DNA from: an uncultured Bacilli bacterium
GTDB taxonomy: Bacteria > Bacillota_I > Bacilli_A > RF39 > UBA660
NCBI GenBank assembly: GCA_947629475.1
Contig: CANRDV010000012.1
Span: 1-34,023 of the forward strand
Direction: 5' to 3'
Length of the DNA stretch: 34,023 nucleotides
Below are positions 8,558 through 19,286 of this stretch, one piece after another. Under the pieces are notes generated by a model that ran no database searches, was not told the origin of the DNA, and was given only the letters and a program-made list of their open reading frames with translations. Made by a program: the position numbers and the translations under genes. Positions within the stretch are counted from its first letter, which is position 1, and each line of letters opens with the position of its first letter.

Positions 8558-9505
8558 CTATTTACTAAATTTCATACCACTATATTCAATAACTTTTTCT
8601 TTAGCATCATAACTAACAACTATACTTGAATCAGTTAAATGTGTTGAGAAAATACTATATTGAAATTTATAGTCTAATTCTATTTCTTTATCCTCACTAT
8701 CATAAGTCCAAACACAATCACTTGCAGTATTAAAAATTTTAGTAATATCACAAGTACCATTTTTATTTAAGACTATCTCTTTATCTTCATAAGAATAAGT
8801 TCCTGCTATATTTCTTTCATTACTAAACATAAAAGCAAATAATCTAATAATACCAAGTAAAGTAATAATAGCAACAACAAAAATACCAATATAGAAAACT
8901 ATTTTATACATTTCTTTAGTAATAATATTTCTATCTTTATATTCATTTTCTATCTTATCAGTTCTCTTTGTAAGTAATTCTGTTAACTTATCTTTAAACT
9001 CTTTATTATTCCAAGTAAAGAATACAAGTGGAAATGCATGATATTGATGAATAATAATACTTCTAAAAATCCATAAGAAATTAACTGTACTAACTTTAGT
9101 AATCTTATTTAAAGGAATACTATCCTCCGTTCTTTTAAAAGGTATATAATGTTCTCTATAAACTTCATCTTTTGTTAAACATAACATCGTTTTAGCAACA
9201 CATTTATATAACCAATTTAAAAATAAATAAACAATAAATAGAATAATTAAGAAAATAATTTCATCTTTAAGTCTTCTAAAAAATCCATAACTTAAACTAG
9301 ATATATCTCCACTAAAGTTAGAAATAGTTCCAATTATAAACCATAAACCTAAAAGAATTAAGTAAATCTTATCTAAAACTGAAACAAATAAAACTCTTGA
9401 TGTAACAATAGCCTTTTGATATTTTACTTCTTTTTCTTCTTTCTTTTCACTTTTTACTTTCTCACTAACTTTATTCTTAACTTCTTCAAATTTCTCTTTT
9501 TTCAT
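8558..9505 (-). CDS. Membrane protein with several TM segments, possibly bacterial PH-like region
   Basis: ORF with SD (GGAGG); hydrophobic segments; 'HYIPFKRTEDSIPLNKITKVSTV' resembles PH-like domain of membrane-anchored proteins. Confidence 0.7.
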   Translation of the reverse strand: MKKEKFEEVKNKVSEKVKSEKKEEKEVKYQKAIVTSRVLFVSVLDKIYLILLGLWFIIGTISNFSGDISSLSYGFFRRLKDEIIFLIILFIVYLFLNWLYKCVAKTMLCLTKDEVYREHYIPFKRTEDSIPLNKITKVSTVNFLWIFRSIIIHQYHAFPLVFFTWNNKEFKDKLTELLTKRTDKIENEYKDRNIITKEMYKIVFYIGIFVVAIITLLGIIRLFAFMFSNERNIAGTYSYEDKEIVLNKNGTCDITKIFNTASDCVWTYDSEDKEIELDYKFQYSIFSTHLTDSSIVVSYDAKEKVIEYSGMKFSK

Positions 9506-9572
9506 ATACCCTAACCTCCTTGGCTAATTATTTTACTTTAATTTACCATTATTTGTCAAGAAAAAATGGAAA

Positions 9573-9592
9573 AAACTTGAGTTATTCAAGTT
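9573..9592 (-). terminator. Intrinsic terminator
   Basis: Minus strand AACTTGAATAACTCAAGTTTTTT. Confidence 0.65.
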
Positions 9593-10181
9593 ACTCTTCT
9601 GTATTAATAGCTGTTTCAATAGTTTTATATTCTTTAAACTTAACATTTTCTTTTTTAGATTGTTCTTCAATGAAGTTTGTATATTCATCACTTGTTGCAT
9701 CTTTGTTATTTATTTGATATTTATCACCATTCATACTAGCTAAAACTATATCTGTTCTTTTATTCTTAGCAAATGACATCTTATATACTTGACTATTATC
9801 AGCTCCATTATCACCAGTCATTGTACCATCAGTTTTTAAATTTAACATTCCTCGATAAGACTCAGTAAAACCATATACTTTATCATCTTCCATATTTAAA
9901 ATTAAATAATTTTCATCAATATCACTACTAAATCCAACTACCATTTCTTCTTTTGTATCATCATCTAAATCTAATAAAGCATAACTAACTTTAATATCAC
10001 CAGTATAATTTAATTCTTTTAAATAATCACTAATATTAGTTTCTTTATTATCTTCATTTATATAATCTTTTTTACCATCAACTATTTCTAAATAAGTATC
10101 TAATTCTTTTTTCTCAGAAAAACAGCCTGTAATACTAAACATAATAAATACTAGTATTAAACTCCCTAAAAACTTCTTCAT
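9591..10181 (-). CDS. Putative lipoprotein
   Basis: Signal peptide with lipobox-like 'FSITGC'; SD region AAGGGGGG. Confidence 0.75.
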   Translation of the reverse strand: MKKFLGSLILVFIMFSITGCFSEKKELDTYLEIVDGKKDYINEDNKETNISDYLKELNYTGDIKVSYALLDLDDDTKEEMVVGFSSDIDENYLILNMEDDKVYGFTESYRGMLNLKTDGTMTGDNGADNSQVYKMSFAKNKRTDIVLASMNGDKYQINNKDATSDEYTNFIEEQSKKENVKFKEYKTIETAINTEE

Positions 10182-10209
10182 AAACCCCCCTTCTATAAAT
10201 TATATGTTA

Positions 10210-10743
10210 TTATATTTTTTTACTATAATATAGTACTCTTGAATAACTACCATCTTTATTTATTCTTCTATTATTAATATAACCATCTTGAATAAAACCA
10301 GCTTTTTCTAAAACTCTAATTGACCTTTTGTTATTTTCATTACAAGAACACTCTACTAAATAATAATTTCGATAGTTTAATAAATAGTAACTAACTGCTT
10401 TTAAAGCTTCAGTTGCATACCCATTACCCCAATATTTATAAAGAATTGTATAACCAACATTACAATAATTAGGTTTTTTAATAACACTATTAACAACTAT
10501 ATTACCAACAACTTCATGAGTATCTTTAACTTCAATTACCCATTTTTCTTCTAAAGACAATTTAGATTCTCTTATCCAAGTTTTAATTAAATTTATTTTC
10601 TCATCTTTACTTAAATCTTGATAAGTAACTAATTTATATTCTGCTAATCTTTCATCAGTCATGATTTCAAGTATTGTATCTATATCTTTTTCTTCATATC
10701 TTCTTAATCTTAACCTTTCGGTTTCTAAAGTTCGACTTAACAT
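10210..10743 (-). CDS. GNAT family N-acetyltransferase (RimJ/RimL-like)
   Basis: 'LSRTLETERLRLRRYEEKDIDTILEIM', 'VGYTILYKYWGNGYATEALKAV', 'NKRSIRVLEKAGF'. Confidence 0.9.
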   Translation of the reverse strand: MLSRTLETERLRLRRYEEKDIDTILEIMTDERLAEYKLVTYQDLSKDEKINLIKTWIRESKLSLEEKWVIEVKDTHEVVGNIVVNSVIKKPNYCNVGYTILYKYWGNGYATEALKAVSYYLLNYRNYYLVECSCNENNKRSIRVLEKAGFIQDGYINNRRINKDGSYSRVLYYSKKI

Positions 10744-10751
10744 AATTTCTC

Positions 10752-11351
10752 TTACCCTAAACTTTTTATCCAAGTTTCTATCTCACTATTACTAACATTA
10801 CTTGCAAATCTTTTTCCTTCTTGCCAAGAGCCACTATTAGTTAAACTAGCTAATTTACTAGCACTTTCACCTAAAGGTGATGATGCAGAGGTTGCAAATG
10901 GAATAATCTTTTTATCTTGAAAATCAAATTTTGCAACAAAACTAGTTACTGGAAAAGCTGCTTCTCCCCACCAAATTGGATATCCTATAAATACAGTATC
11001 ATAACTAGAATAGTCCTTAATTTCTATATTTTTTAATTCAATATTTCTATTCTCATCGTTATGTTCCTTTGATACTCTTGAAGAAGTATTATTATAGTCT
11101 AAATCTTCTGTTGTATACTTATTAACTGGTTCTATTTCAAATAAATCTCCATCTAAAATTTTAGCTATTTCCTCTCCAACTTTTTTAGTATTATTTGTTG
11201 CTGAATAATAAATAACTAAAGTTTTACCTAAATCTATTTTCTCTTCTTCTTTAGGAACATTAAATTTTTTGTTATTAACAATTATAATTGCACCTATTAT
11301 AGAAATTAATATAATAAAACCACAAACTAACATTATAACTTTACTTTTCAT
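10752..11351 (-). CDS. Membrane-anchored flavodoxin family protein
   Basis: N-terminal TM then 'LVIYYSATNNTKKVGEEIAKIL', 'DTVFIGYPIWWGEAAFPV'. Confidence 0.85.
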   Translation of the reverse strand: MKSKVIMLVCGFIILISIIGAIIIVNNKKFNVPKEEEKIDLGKTLVIYYSATNNTKKVGEEIAKILDGDLFEIEPVNKYTTEDLDYNNTSSRVSKEHNDENRNIELKNIEIKDYSSYDTVFIGYPIWWGEAAFPVTSFVAKFDFQDKKIIPFATSASSPLGESASKLASLTNSGSWQEGKRFASNVSNSEIETWIKSLG

Positions 11352-12358
11352 TTTCTCACCTCACTTTCGTTAAAATAAACTCCAATTTTAGAAAACTCTT
11401 CTTGAAATATATTTACAAAATCATCAAGACCTGTAATTCTATAAGTTTTTCCATCAACATAACTTCTTATATTACCACCTTCTAAAAAATCATTTACTTT
11501 TTTATCAATTATTACATTACTTAACCAAGTTTGTTGATATTCTCTAACAAGTTTTCTAACAAAGGCTTTAAAAATAATTAAATAACTTTCTCTTAAATAA
11601 TCTAAATATAAATTTAAAGAAAAATCTTTTATCTCTACTCCATATAAATATCTTAATTTATCTATATTAGAAACTAAATCAACTACTTCATCTTGAGTTA
11701 GATAAACTCGAAGTTCTTTTAATAAACCTTTTAAGTTAGCTTTCAAATATAAAGATTCCATTTTATTTTTACCTACTACTTTTTCAATGAAACTTACTAA
11801 TTTAACTTGGTCTTCATAATTAGTGATAAAGGTTCTTGATTTTCCAAAGTATCTTCTTGTTAAAAATTCTGTATAACCTTCATCTAATCCTATACCAACA
11901 TCATCTTGACTAAAGCCAGAAAAAGCAGTATTTCCTCGAAAGCAACTACTAGCCATATGAAATAGTTCATGATAAATTGTATTTTTACAATCTGTATATA
12001 ATAAAATTTCATTTGTATCAATTAAATATTCTCCTAAAACATGATTATTTAAAATCTTACCACGTAATTCTTTTATATCTAACGTTTTTATGTTGTTATA
12101 AAAATAGTCTAAATCTAAGTTAAAAAAATTACTTTCTAATACTCTAGTAAAATATGTTAATAATTCCCCAAATTTTTTTCTTTCAAGTTTTGCTATATCA
12201 ACATAACAATCACTTATAACTCTTGGAGGTAGTTTAACTTTTACAATATTTTCTCTTGGATATCTTTTATTTAATTTATAATCTATTACTTTTCTTTTAG
12301 TAAGTTCTCCTACTTGAACTAATCCTTGATTAGTTACTAATAATAAATCTGATAACAT
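11348..12358 (-). CDS. Putative zinc metallopeptidase-like protein (HExxH), uncharacterised
   Basis: 'NTIYHELFHMASS' followed by 'GLDEGYTEFLTRRYF'; no obvious signal peptide. Confidence 0.65.
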   Translation of the reverse strand: MLSDLLLVTNQGLVQVGELTKRKVIDYKLNKRYPRENIVKVKLPPRVISDCYVDIAKLERKKFGELLTYFTRVLESNFFNLDLDYFYNNIKTLDIKELRGKILNNHVLGEYLIDTNEILLYTDCKNTIYHELFHMASSCFRGNTAFSGFSQDDVGIGLDEGYTEFLTRRYFGKSRTFITNYEDQVKLVSFIEKVVGKNKMESLYLKANLKGLLKELRVYLTQDEVVDLVSNIDKLRYLYGVEIKDFSLNLYLDYLRESYLIIFKAFVRKLVREYQQTWLSNVIIDKKVNDFLEGGNIRSYVDGKTYRITGLDDFVNIFQEEFSKIGVYFNESEVRK

Positions 12359-12359
12359 A

Positions 12360-12602
12360 TTACTCCTTTATATACTTCTTACTAAGAACTTTTTCAATAA
12401 GTTCCCATTCTTCATCAGTTTCAATATCCTTTAAGGTTTCTCCTTGCTCTATAGTACTTGCATATATGTTTAATTTACCATCAGAATAAGTATTATCTGT
12501 ATAAACTAAATAGTTTTTATTATTTTTCTCCATTTTAAAAGTTGCAAGTATTTCATATTCCACTTCTCCATCTTTAGTTGTTATTGTAAATGTATTTTGC
12601 AT
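12360..12602 (-). CDS. DUF1292-family protein
   Basis: 'FTITTKDGEVEYEILATFKMEKNNKNYLVYTDNT' pattern typical of DUF1292. Confidence 0.75.
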   Translation of the reverse strand: MQNTFTITTKDGEVEYEILATFKMEKNNKNYLVYTDNTYSDGKLNIYASTIEQGETLKDIETDEEWELIEKVLSKKYIKE

Positions 12603-12668
12603 ATAACACCTACCTTTATATACATTATATCATGAAAAAAGATAGATTGCATTAATAATCTAAAATTT

Positions 12669-13901
12669 CTAAATTTTTTTTATTTCATCTATCTTAACAT
12701 TTCTATTATGTTTTATCTCTTCCCATTTTGTTTGCTTCTTTAACATACATAAAATATTAATTGGTATCCAAGTAAAGATAAAGATTAAAAACATAAATAT
12801 TCCTTTATATAAAGTTTTAAAACTTTTATTCCTATATTTAACAACAAAGGTATTAATTGCAATATCAGCAAAATATCCAAGGAAATAGAATATCCAACCG
12901 ATTGTTAAAATATAACTAATTGTTGCTAGAAATTGATTAGTAATTATTCGATATAACCAAATAAGAAGAAAGTCTATTAAACTAAGAACTTGCATTGTTG
13001 GTCCAAGATATAACATGGCATTATCTAAAGATGCTAGGTTATGGGTTTTAAAAAAGTTTTTGAATAGTTTTAAAGAATAAAGTTTTCTACATTCTAAAAC
13101 ACCAGCTGACCAACGTTTTCTTTGTTTCCAGGCTGTTTTAAATTTATTGGGATATTCATCATAGGTAATAGCACTTTCCATAAAAGCAATTTTTTCATTT
13201 TCTAAAGCACATTGACCTGAAAACTCCATATCTTCAGTTAAAGATAAAGTTTCAAACCCTCGCTTTGTAATTAAAGATTTTTTTATCATTAACCCAGTTC
13301 CATTAAGAGATGAAGAAGCATTTAAATTTATTCTGGAATGATTAAAAAAGACATTTTGAATTAAATAGAAAATTGAATAACTTCCACTTATCCAGTTATC
13401 ACTTGGGTTCTTGGCATCCCGAAATCCTTGTCCAACCTTGTATCCCATTTCTAAATAGTTATTAGCATGTATTAAAAAGTCTTTTGAAACAACATTATCT
13501 GCATCAAATATTAAATATGCATCAATTTTTTTATTTTTTAATTTTTGAAATGCATATTTTAACACATCACCTTTAGTTCTCGTTTTAATATCACAATCTA
13601 TTATCCTAGCTCCATGTTTAATTGCAACACTCTTAGTATTATCAGAACAATTATTTGGTATTACATAAACTTGATATTTATCTTTTGGATAATCAAGATT
13701 ATTTAAACTATCTATTAAATTACCTATAACTTTTTCTTCATTCCGAGCTGGTATCAAGATAGCAAAATAATTCTTTTTCTTACTAGAAATTTCTATATTT
13801 TTATTTTTCTTTATTACTCCTAAAAATCCTAAAACAGCAAAATATAAACCATATATAAATATTATACTGAACAATATATAATGTATAATTAATAATATCA
13901 T
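12669..13901 (-). CDS. Family 2 glycosyltransferase, membrane-bound
   Basis: 'AILIPARNEEKVIGNLIDSL', 'DAYLIFDADNVV', 'LTEDMEFSGQCAL', 'QRKRWSAG', C-terminal TM helices. Confidence 0.9.
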   Translation of the reverse strand: MILLIIHYILFSIIFIYGLYFAVLGFLGVIKKNKNIEISSKKKNYFAILIPARNEEKVIGNLIDSLNNLDYPKDKYQVYVIPNNCSDNTKSVAIKHGARIIDCDIKTRTKGDVLKYAFQKLKNKKIDAYLIFDADNVVSKDFLIHANNYLEMGYKVGQGFRDAKNPSDNWISGSYSIFYLIQNVFFNHSRINLNASSSLNGTGLMIKKSLITKRGFETLSLTEDMEFSGQCALENEKIAFMESAITYDEYPNKFKTAWKQRKRWSAGVLECRKLYSLKLFKNFFKTHNLASLDNAMLYLGPTMQVLSLIDFLLIWLYRIITNQFLATISYILTIGWIFYFLGYFADIAINTFVVKYRNKSFKTLYKGIFMFLIFIFTWIPINILCMLKKQTKWEEIKHNRNVKIDEIKKI

Positions 13902-13979
13902 AATTACTCCTTTAGCCTTATTAATTTTATCACATAACTATATTAAATAGTAATAAATATCTTTAATTTGACAATTATT

Positions 13980-15188
13980 TTACAAAAAATACTTAATTAT
14001 AAATTTAGTTCCATTGTTATTACTTTCAACTTTAATTTCTCCATTATCTTGATTTATGATTGTCTTAGCAAGGGATAACCCTATTCCAATACTATCACTT
14101 TTACTATTTTCTCCCTTATAAAATCTTTCAAAGATATGTTTTAAGTCTTTTTCCTTAATTCCTTCTCCATAATCTCTTATCGTAATACTTTTATAAATCT
14201 TATTTTCTGAGGCGATAATTTCTATCTTACTATTGTCATTTGAATGTTCAATCGAATTTTTTATAATATTAGTAAGGGCTTCCACTTGCCACATTAAATC
14301 ACATTTTATCTTACTATTTATATTTCCTTTAACTTCAATCTTAATATTTCTTAAATCACATAAAGTAGAAACATTTCGAAGAGATTTATCTAGTAACTCT
14401 TTAATACTAACATTTTCTTTAATAAATTTAATTGTATTTGCATCAAATCTTGATAACTTTAAAAGAGCTTGAATTAAAAAATTAATATTACTAGTTTCTA
14501 ACTTTATATCTCTGATAAAATCATCTCTTACATCTTTTTCCATATCTGGATTATCGATTAAATTATCCAAAATAATTAAAATACTAGTAAGTGGTGTTTT
14601 TAATTGATGGGAGATATCTTCTAAAGACTTCTTCAAATTCAATTTATCTTCCTTAGAATTTAAAGCCATTTCTTTTAACTTAATGGTTGTTTTATATAAT
14701 TCCATCTTTAAAATAGATAATTCATCTTCACTTAAAGAATCTAATTCTATTTCATAATGCCCTTTATTTATATTATTTAAAGTATTAGTAATTTCTTTAA
14801 TATCTTCTTCTTTTTTCTTATTATATTTAATAAATATTCTTACTAATAAACTAAAACTTATTATTAAAAACAAAATATTTAACGTTATAAATATCTGATT
14901 AACTTTTTTATTTTCTTTAAGAATATCTGTTGTTTCTATATCTATTCCATACCTTTTTAAGATATCTTCTTTATTATCTTTACTATTTAATAGTTCAATT
15001 ATATCATTGCTATCTATATTATATTTACTGACAATTACATTAACAAGAGAATCTAATTTTTTATTAAAGTTCTTTTTATAAGTATTATATTCATATATAT
15101 TTAAGATTAGAAAGATACTTGTTAAAATTAAAACTAAGATTAAAGTTTTAGCTAAATACTTATGTAAATTAATTTTATTCTTCATCAA
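13980..15188 (-). CDS. Sensor histidine kinase
   Basis: H-box 'DISHQLKTPLTSI', N-box 'EALTNIIKNSIEHS', G-boxes 'IRDYGEGI' and 'IGIGLSLAKTII'. Confidence 0.92.
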   Translation of the reverse strand: MMKNKINLHKYLAKTLILVLILTSIFLILNIYEYNTYKKNFNKKLDSLVNVIVSKYNIDSNDIIELLNSKDNKEDILKRYGIDIETTDILKENKKVNQIFITLNILFLIISFSLLVRIFIKYNKKKEEDIKEITNTLNNINKGHYEIELDSLSEDELSILKMELYKTTIKLKEMALNSKEDKLNLKKSLEDISHQLKTPLTSILIILDNLIDNPDMEKDVRDDFIRDIKLETSNINFLIQALLKLSRFDANTIKFIKENVSIKELLDKSLRNVSTLCDLRNIKIEVKGNINSKIKCDLMWQVEALTNIIKNSIEHSNDNSKIEIIASENKIYKSITIRDYGEGIKEKDLKHIFERFYKGENSKSDSIGIGLSLAKTIINQDNGEIKVESNNNGTKFIIKYFL

Positions 15189-15828
15189 TCATATACCCCA
15201 TTCCTTTAATTGTTTTAATAATATCCGTATCTAATTTCTCCCTTATTCGATTAAAATACACCGTTACGGTATGGGAATCAACAAAGTTACCAGTCCATTC
15301 CCATATTTTATCTAAGATAGTATTTCTATTAACTACTTTATTTAAATTTAGAAATAATAAATTAATAAGTTTTAACTCCAAAGGGGTAAGTTCAATTATA
15401 GTATTATTCTTTTTTATTATTAATTTATCTAAATCATAAGTTATATCTTTAACTTTAATAACACTTGTTTTTTGATTTCGAAGTAAGATTCTTTTAATTC
15501 TTGCTAGTAACTCTTTTGTCGAAAATGGTTTTGTAATATAGTCTTCTGCTCCAAATTCAAGACAATTAACAATCATATCTTCCGTGTCATCAGCTGTTAG
15601 AAAGATAGTTGGAATATTTAATTCTTTAATAGTATCTTTATATAAACTAACACCATCTCCATCATTTAAAGTAATATCTAGTATAATTAAATCTATTTCT
15701 CTTGGTTCTTTTAAGTATTCTTTAGTATCTTTAATATTTGTTTTAGAAACTAGTTTATAATTATTCTTTTCTAAACTATAAGTTAATCCTTTTATAATAC
15801 TTTCATTATCTTCAATTAATAATATCAT
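15175..15828 (-). CDS. OmpR/PhoB-type response regulator
   Basis: Receiver 'LIILDITLNDGDG', 'TKPFSTKELLARI', winged-helix C-terminal 'VDSHTVTVYFNRIREKL'. Confidence 0.93.
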   Translation of the reverse strand: MILLIEDNESIIKGLTYSLEKNNYKLVSKTNIKDTKEYLKEPREIDLIILDITLNDGDGVSLYKDTIKELNIPTIFLTADDTEDMIVNCLEFGAEDYITKPFSTKELLARIKRILLRNQKTSVIKVKDITYDLDKLIIKKNNTIIELTPLELKLINLLFLNLNKVVNRNTILDKIWEWTGNFVDSHTVTVYFNRIREKLDTDIIKTIKGMGYMIDEE

Positions 15829-15863
15829 ATCTATTCCCTTTCTTAATCTATTATATCATACAA

Positions 15864-15881
15864 AAAGGGCTATGGCCCTTA
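15864..15881 (-). terminator. Intrinsic terminator downstream of ABC permease
   Basis: Minus strand AAGGGCCATAGCCCTTTTTG. Confidence 0.75.
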
Positions 15882-15883
15882 GT

Positions 15884-18532
15884 TTAAATGTTTTCATTTC
15901 TAATTGTTTCAATGGTGTTTTGTTTATTTATCTTGTTAATTGAATATTTCATGATTAAAGATATTAGAAGGAAAACAACTAGAATTGCAATTAAGATAGC
16001 AAGATAAGGTGGAGTAAAGAATATTTCTTCTTCTCTTCTTAAGAAGAAATAAATTAGATATGAAAGAATTGTTCCTATCGGTATTCCAAATAATAAAGAT
16101 TTAAGTCCCATGAATAAACTTTCTAATCTAATCATATGGTTAAATTCTAATCTCGTCATACCAATTGACTTAAGCATAGCAAATTCTCCTCTCCTAAGAC
16201 TCATATTAGTTGTAATTGTATTAAAGATATTCGTTATACCAATTAAAGAAATAACTATTATAAAACCATATAAGAATATTCCAACTAAAGTAAATAAGTT
16301 TTGCATCGTTTTAACATCTTCTTCAATGTTACTAAGACTATAATTAATATCAACATCAATTAACGCATCTTCTATATCATCTTGAAGTTTATTAGTATTA
16401 CTTGATTTAAAATATATTTGAATAGTATTTCTTTTGGTAAGTTTATCAAAGACTTTATCACTTACAATTAAAAGATTATTGTTATTATTTTTTAAACCAA
16501 ATGGTTTAATATCTGTAATGTATCCTATTTCAAGAGTTGAAGTTTCACCTGTTCGTCCGGAAATTCCACTTATTTTATCACCTATTTTATAGTTAAACTC
16601 TTGCATATATTTATATTCATATTCTTCAATTACTTTATCTTTTAACCTAGACTCTTGATTATAATCCATTAGAATTGCCTTATCAGATATATCATCTAGT
16701 TTAAGACCTAATTCTTTTAGATATTTTTGATATTGATAGTCTCCTAAGGTAACTAAATTTATATAAGCATCTGTATCTGCCTCAGTATTTAAGTTATAAA
16801 ATTTTACATATTCTTTATTATATTTAGCATTTTTGATTCTATAAGAGTCCGTACTTATAACTGAATAATTATCTATATTATCAAGAGTTGTTGCTGGAAG
16901 TAGTTCCTTATATCCGTCCCCTGTAAAATCATAAGAATAAAGCATTAAAGTATAATCTGATATTTTAAGTTCATCTGAAACACTAGACATCGCCATACTC
17001 ATGAAACTTGATAAGGCAATGAAAGTTGCAACGGAGACAATAATCGAGATAACAGTCGTTCGATATTTCTTCTTGTTTCTTTTTAAATTTTTATAAGATA
17101 TTTCTCCTCCGACTCCAAATATTTTCTTAATGAATTTTGGAGCTTTAACACTATTTGCTTTGATTTTAATAGCAGCACTATTTCTAATTGAGTCAATTGG
17201 TGATATTTTAGATGCTTTTTTAGCACTTCTAAAAGCTGATGCATAAATAGTTACAATTCCAAGAATAATAGATATTATCAAGGCCATAATGGAAAATGAG
17301 AAATTAAGATTTAAATCAACCATACTTTTTAAGTAATAGTTACTAATCATAATCAAAATAATAGTTGCTATATGACCAGCCAGTATTCCTAAAGGTATTC
17401 CAATTAATCCTAAAATAGTTGCTTCATAGAAAACATTTTTCTTAATTTGTTTTTTAGTTGCTCCGATACTTCTTAGCATTCCATATTGTTTTATCTTCTC
17501 AGTAATTGAAATATCAAAGCTATTCTTAATACAAAAGACGGATGTAAAGATAATAATTAGAATAACTATTATAACAACAATTCCTAAACCTTCTATTTCA
17601 CTTGATGCAATTGGGTTTGTTTCAAGTCCTACTAAATAATCATTTATATTTACTTGATATTTACTATTTTGATAACTAGATGCAGAATCGGGAAAGGAAT
17701 TTGGATTATAAAATCCTTGATAAAATTCACTTTCTTTAAGTCCTAAGATATTAGCAGTTGTTTGATAGATATTTTTTAAACCCTCTTTTTTATATCTAAC
17801 ATATAAGTCAACTTTCTCTTGAGTATTTATATTATCAATATAAGTAATAAAAGTATAACCTGGTGCTGAATAACTTTCAATTCTTGATGATGGTCGATTA
17901 ATTTTACCAACTATTCTATAAGTTTTAGTAACTGTATCAACTATTTTTTCATGAGATTTATTTTGTAATGTAGTATCTTCTCCATCAACCTCTTCAATTA
18001 TATCATCAGGATAATATGGATTACTTTGGTCTAATTCATACCCATCACTTGTAACTCTCTTACCAACATTTAAAGTTATTACATCGCCTACCTTATACTT
18101 AACTCTACCATTTGTTTCTAAATGGGTAGGTATTACTATTTCATAATCTTTCTCGGGTAATCTTCCTTCGGTTAAATTAATGGCTAGATTTTTTAAGGAT
18201 GATGCATTAAAACCTTTAATAAAAGCATAAGGTTTATAATCATTTTTAGTATTTAGCTTAGCATATCCTATATCTTTTGTTACATAAATATCTGAAATTA
18301 AACGATTATTTTGAAAATTCTTGATATCATTACCTGGAACATTGTAAAAAGCAACATGAAAATTACCTTGTTCTCTTTTTTCATAGTTAATAACCGAATT
18401 AATAAAACTAACATAAATTGAGGCAACAGCACAGATAAGAGCCGTTGATAACATAATTCCAATAATTGTTACAATTGTTCTTTTTTTATTTAACTTAAGA
18501 TTTTTAATTGTTAATTTATTTAAAAGATTCAT
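15884..18532 (-). CDS. ABC transporter permease, two FtsX-like domains
   Basis: Two copies of 'YGMLRSIGATKKQIKKNVFYEA'/'FAMLKSIGMTRLEFNHMIRLE'; adjacent ATPase. Confidence 0.92.
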   Translation of the reverse strand: MNLLNKLTIKNLKLNKKRTIVTIIGIMLSTALICAVASIYVSFINSVINYEKREQGNFHVAFYNVPGNDIKNFQNNRLISDIYVTKDIGYAKLNTKNDYKPYAFIKGFNASSLKNLAINLTEGRLPEKDYEIVIPTHLETNGRVKYKVGDVITLNVGKRVTSDGYELDQSNPYYPDDIIEEVDGEDTTLQNKSHEKIVDTVTKTYRIVGKINRPSSRIESYSAPGYTFITYIDNINTQEKVDLYVRYKKEGLKNIYQTTANILGLKESEFYQGFYNPNSFPDSASSYQNSKYQVNINDYLVGLETNPIASSEIEGLGIVVIIVILIIIFTSVFCIKNSFDISITEKIKQYGMLRSIGATKKQIKKNVFYEATILGLIGIPLGILAGHIATIILIMISNYYLKSMVDLNLNFSFSIMALIISIILGIVTIYASAFRSAKKASKISPIDSIRNSAAIKIKANSVKAPKFIKKIFGVGGEISYKNLKRNKKKYRTTVISIIVSVATFIALSSFMSMAMSSVSDELKISDYTLMLYSYDFTGDGYKELLPATTLDNIDNYSVISTDSYRIKNAKYNKEYVKFYNLNTEADTDAYINLVTLGDYQYQKYLKELGLKLDDISDKAILMDYNQESRLKDKVIEEYEYKYMQEFNYKIGDKISGISGRTGETSTLEIGYITDIKPFGLKNNNNNLLIVSDKVFDKLTKRNTIQIYFKSSNTNKLQDDIEDALIDVDINYSLSNIEEDVKTMQNLFTLVGIFLYGFIIVISLIGITNIFNTITTNMSLRRGEFAMLKSIGMTRLEFNHMIRLESLFMGLKSLLFGIPIGTILSYLIYFFLRREEEIFFTPPYLAILIAILVVFLLISLIMKYSINKINKQNTIETIRNENI

Positions 18533-19203
18533 TCAAAGTCACCAACTATCTTACCATCTTCAAGTTTTATTATCCTATCGGCTTCTTTAGCAATTTCCAT
18601 ATTATGGGTAATCATAACAATTGTTTGTTTTAATTCTTTGTTAGTTTTTTTAAGTAATCTTACAATTTCATCACTTGCTTTAGAGTCGAGATTTCCTGTT
18701 GGTTCATCAGCAAGGACAATCGTTGGATTAGTAATTAAGGCTCTTCCAATACTTGTCCTTTGTTGTTGTCCTCCGGAAAGTTCATTTGGTAGATGATTTT
18801 TTCTATTTTCTAAACCAAGTAACTCTAATAATTCTTTTAAAGTTTCTTTATCAACTTCTCGATTATCAAGAGATAAAGGCAACGTAATATTTTCAACAAC
18901 ATTTAAAATTGGAATTAAGTTATAAAACTGATAAATAAGTCCTACCTGTCTTCTTCTAAAAATAGCAAGTTTATCATCATCAAGTTGAAAGATATCGTGA
19001 CCATCTATATAAACTTTACCAGATGTTGGTCTATCTACTCCTCCAATTAAATGTAAAAGGGTTGACTTACCAGACCCAGATGCTCCAACTATAGCAACAA
19101 ACTCACCTTTCTCGACACTAAAAGATACATTATCAAGAGCTACTACCTTAGTCGTATCTTTTCCATATATTTTGGTTAAATTTTCAACTTTTAATATTTC
19201 CAT
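18529..19203 (-). CDS. ABC transporter ATP-binding protein
   Basis: GASGSGKST, LSGGQQQR, VLADEPTGNLD; ATG at 19203 after AAAGGAGG. Confidence 0.93.
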   Translation of the reverse strand: MEILKVENLTKIYGKDTTKVVALDNVSFSVEKGEFVAIVGASGSGKSTLLHLIGGVDRPTSGKVYIDGHDIFQLDDDKLAIFRRRQVGLIYQFYNLIPILNVVENITLPLSLDNREVDKETLKELLELLGLENRKNHLPNELSGGQQQRTSIGRALITNPTIVLADEPTGNLDSKASDEIVRLLKKTNKELKQTIVMITHNMEIAKEADRIIKLEDGKIVGDFE

Positions 19204-19286
19204 ACAAAAGTTCCTCCTTTTCACAATTTAATTATACGACATATAAGGTTACTACTAAGTTACATTTGAAAACTTTTTTTATTTTT

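Noticed and set aside
9520-9717. 65-aa + strand ORF
   Set aside because: Antisense to the lipoprotein gene and across its terminator.
14233-14472. 79-aa + strand ORF
   Set aside because: Antisense to the histidine kinase.
16110-16343. 77-aa + strand ORF
   Set aside because: Antisense to the ABC permease.
13980-19203. Bacitracin-type (Bce) resistance module
   Set aside because: The 882-aa permease has two FtsX domains like general MacB/FtsX exporters and lacks clear BceB features; substrate cannot be inferred.
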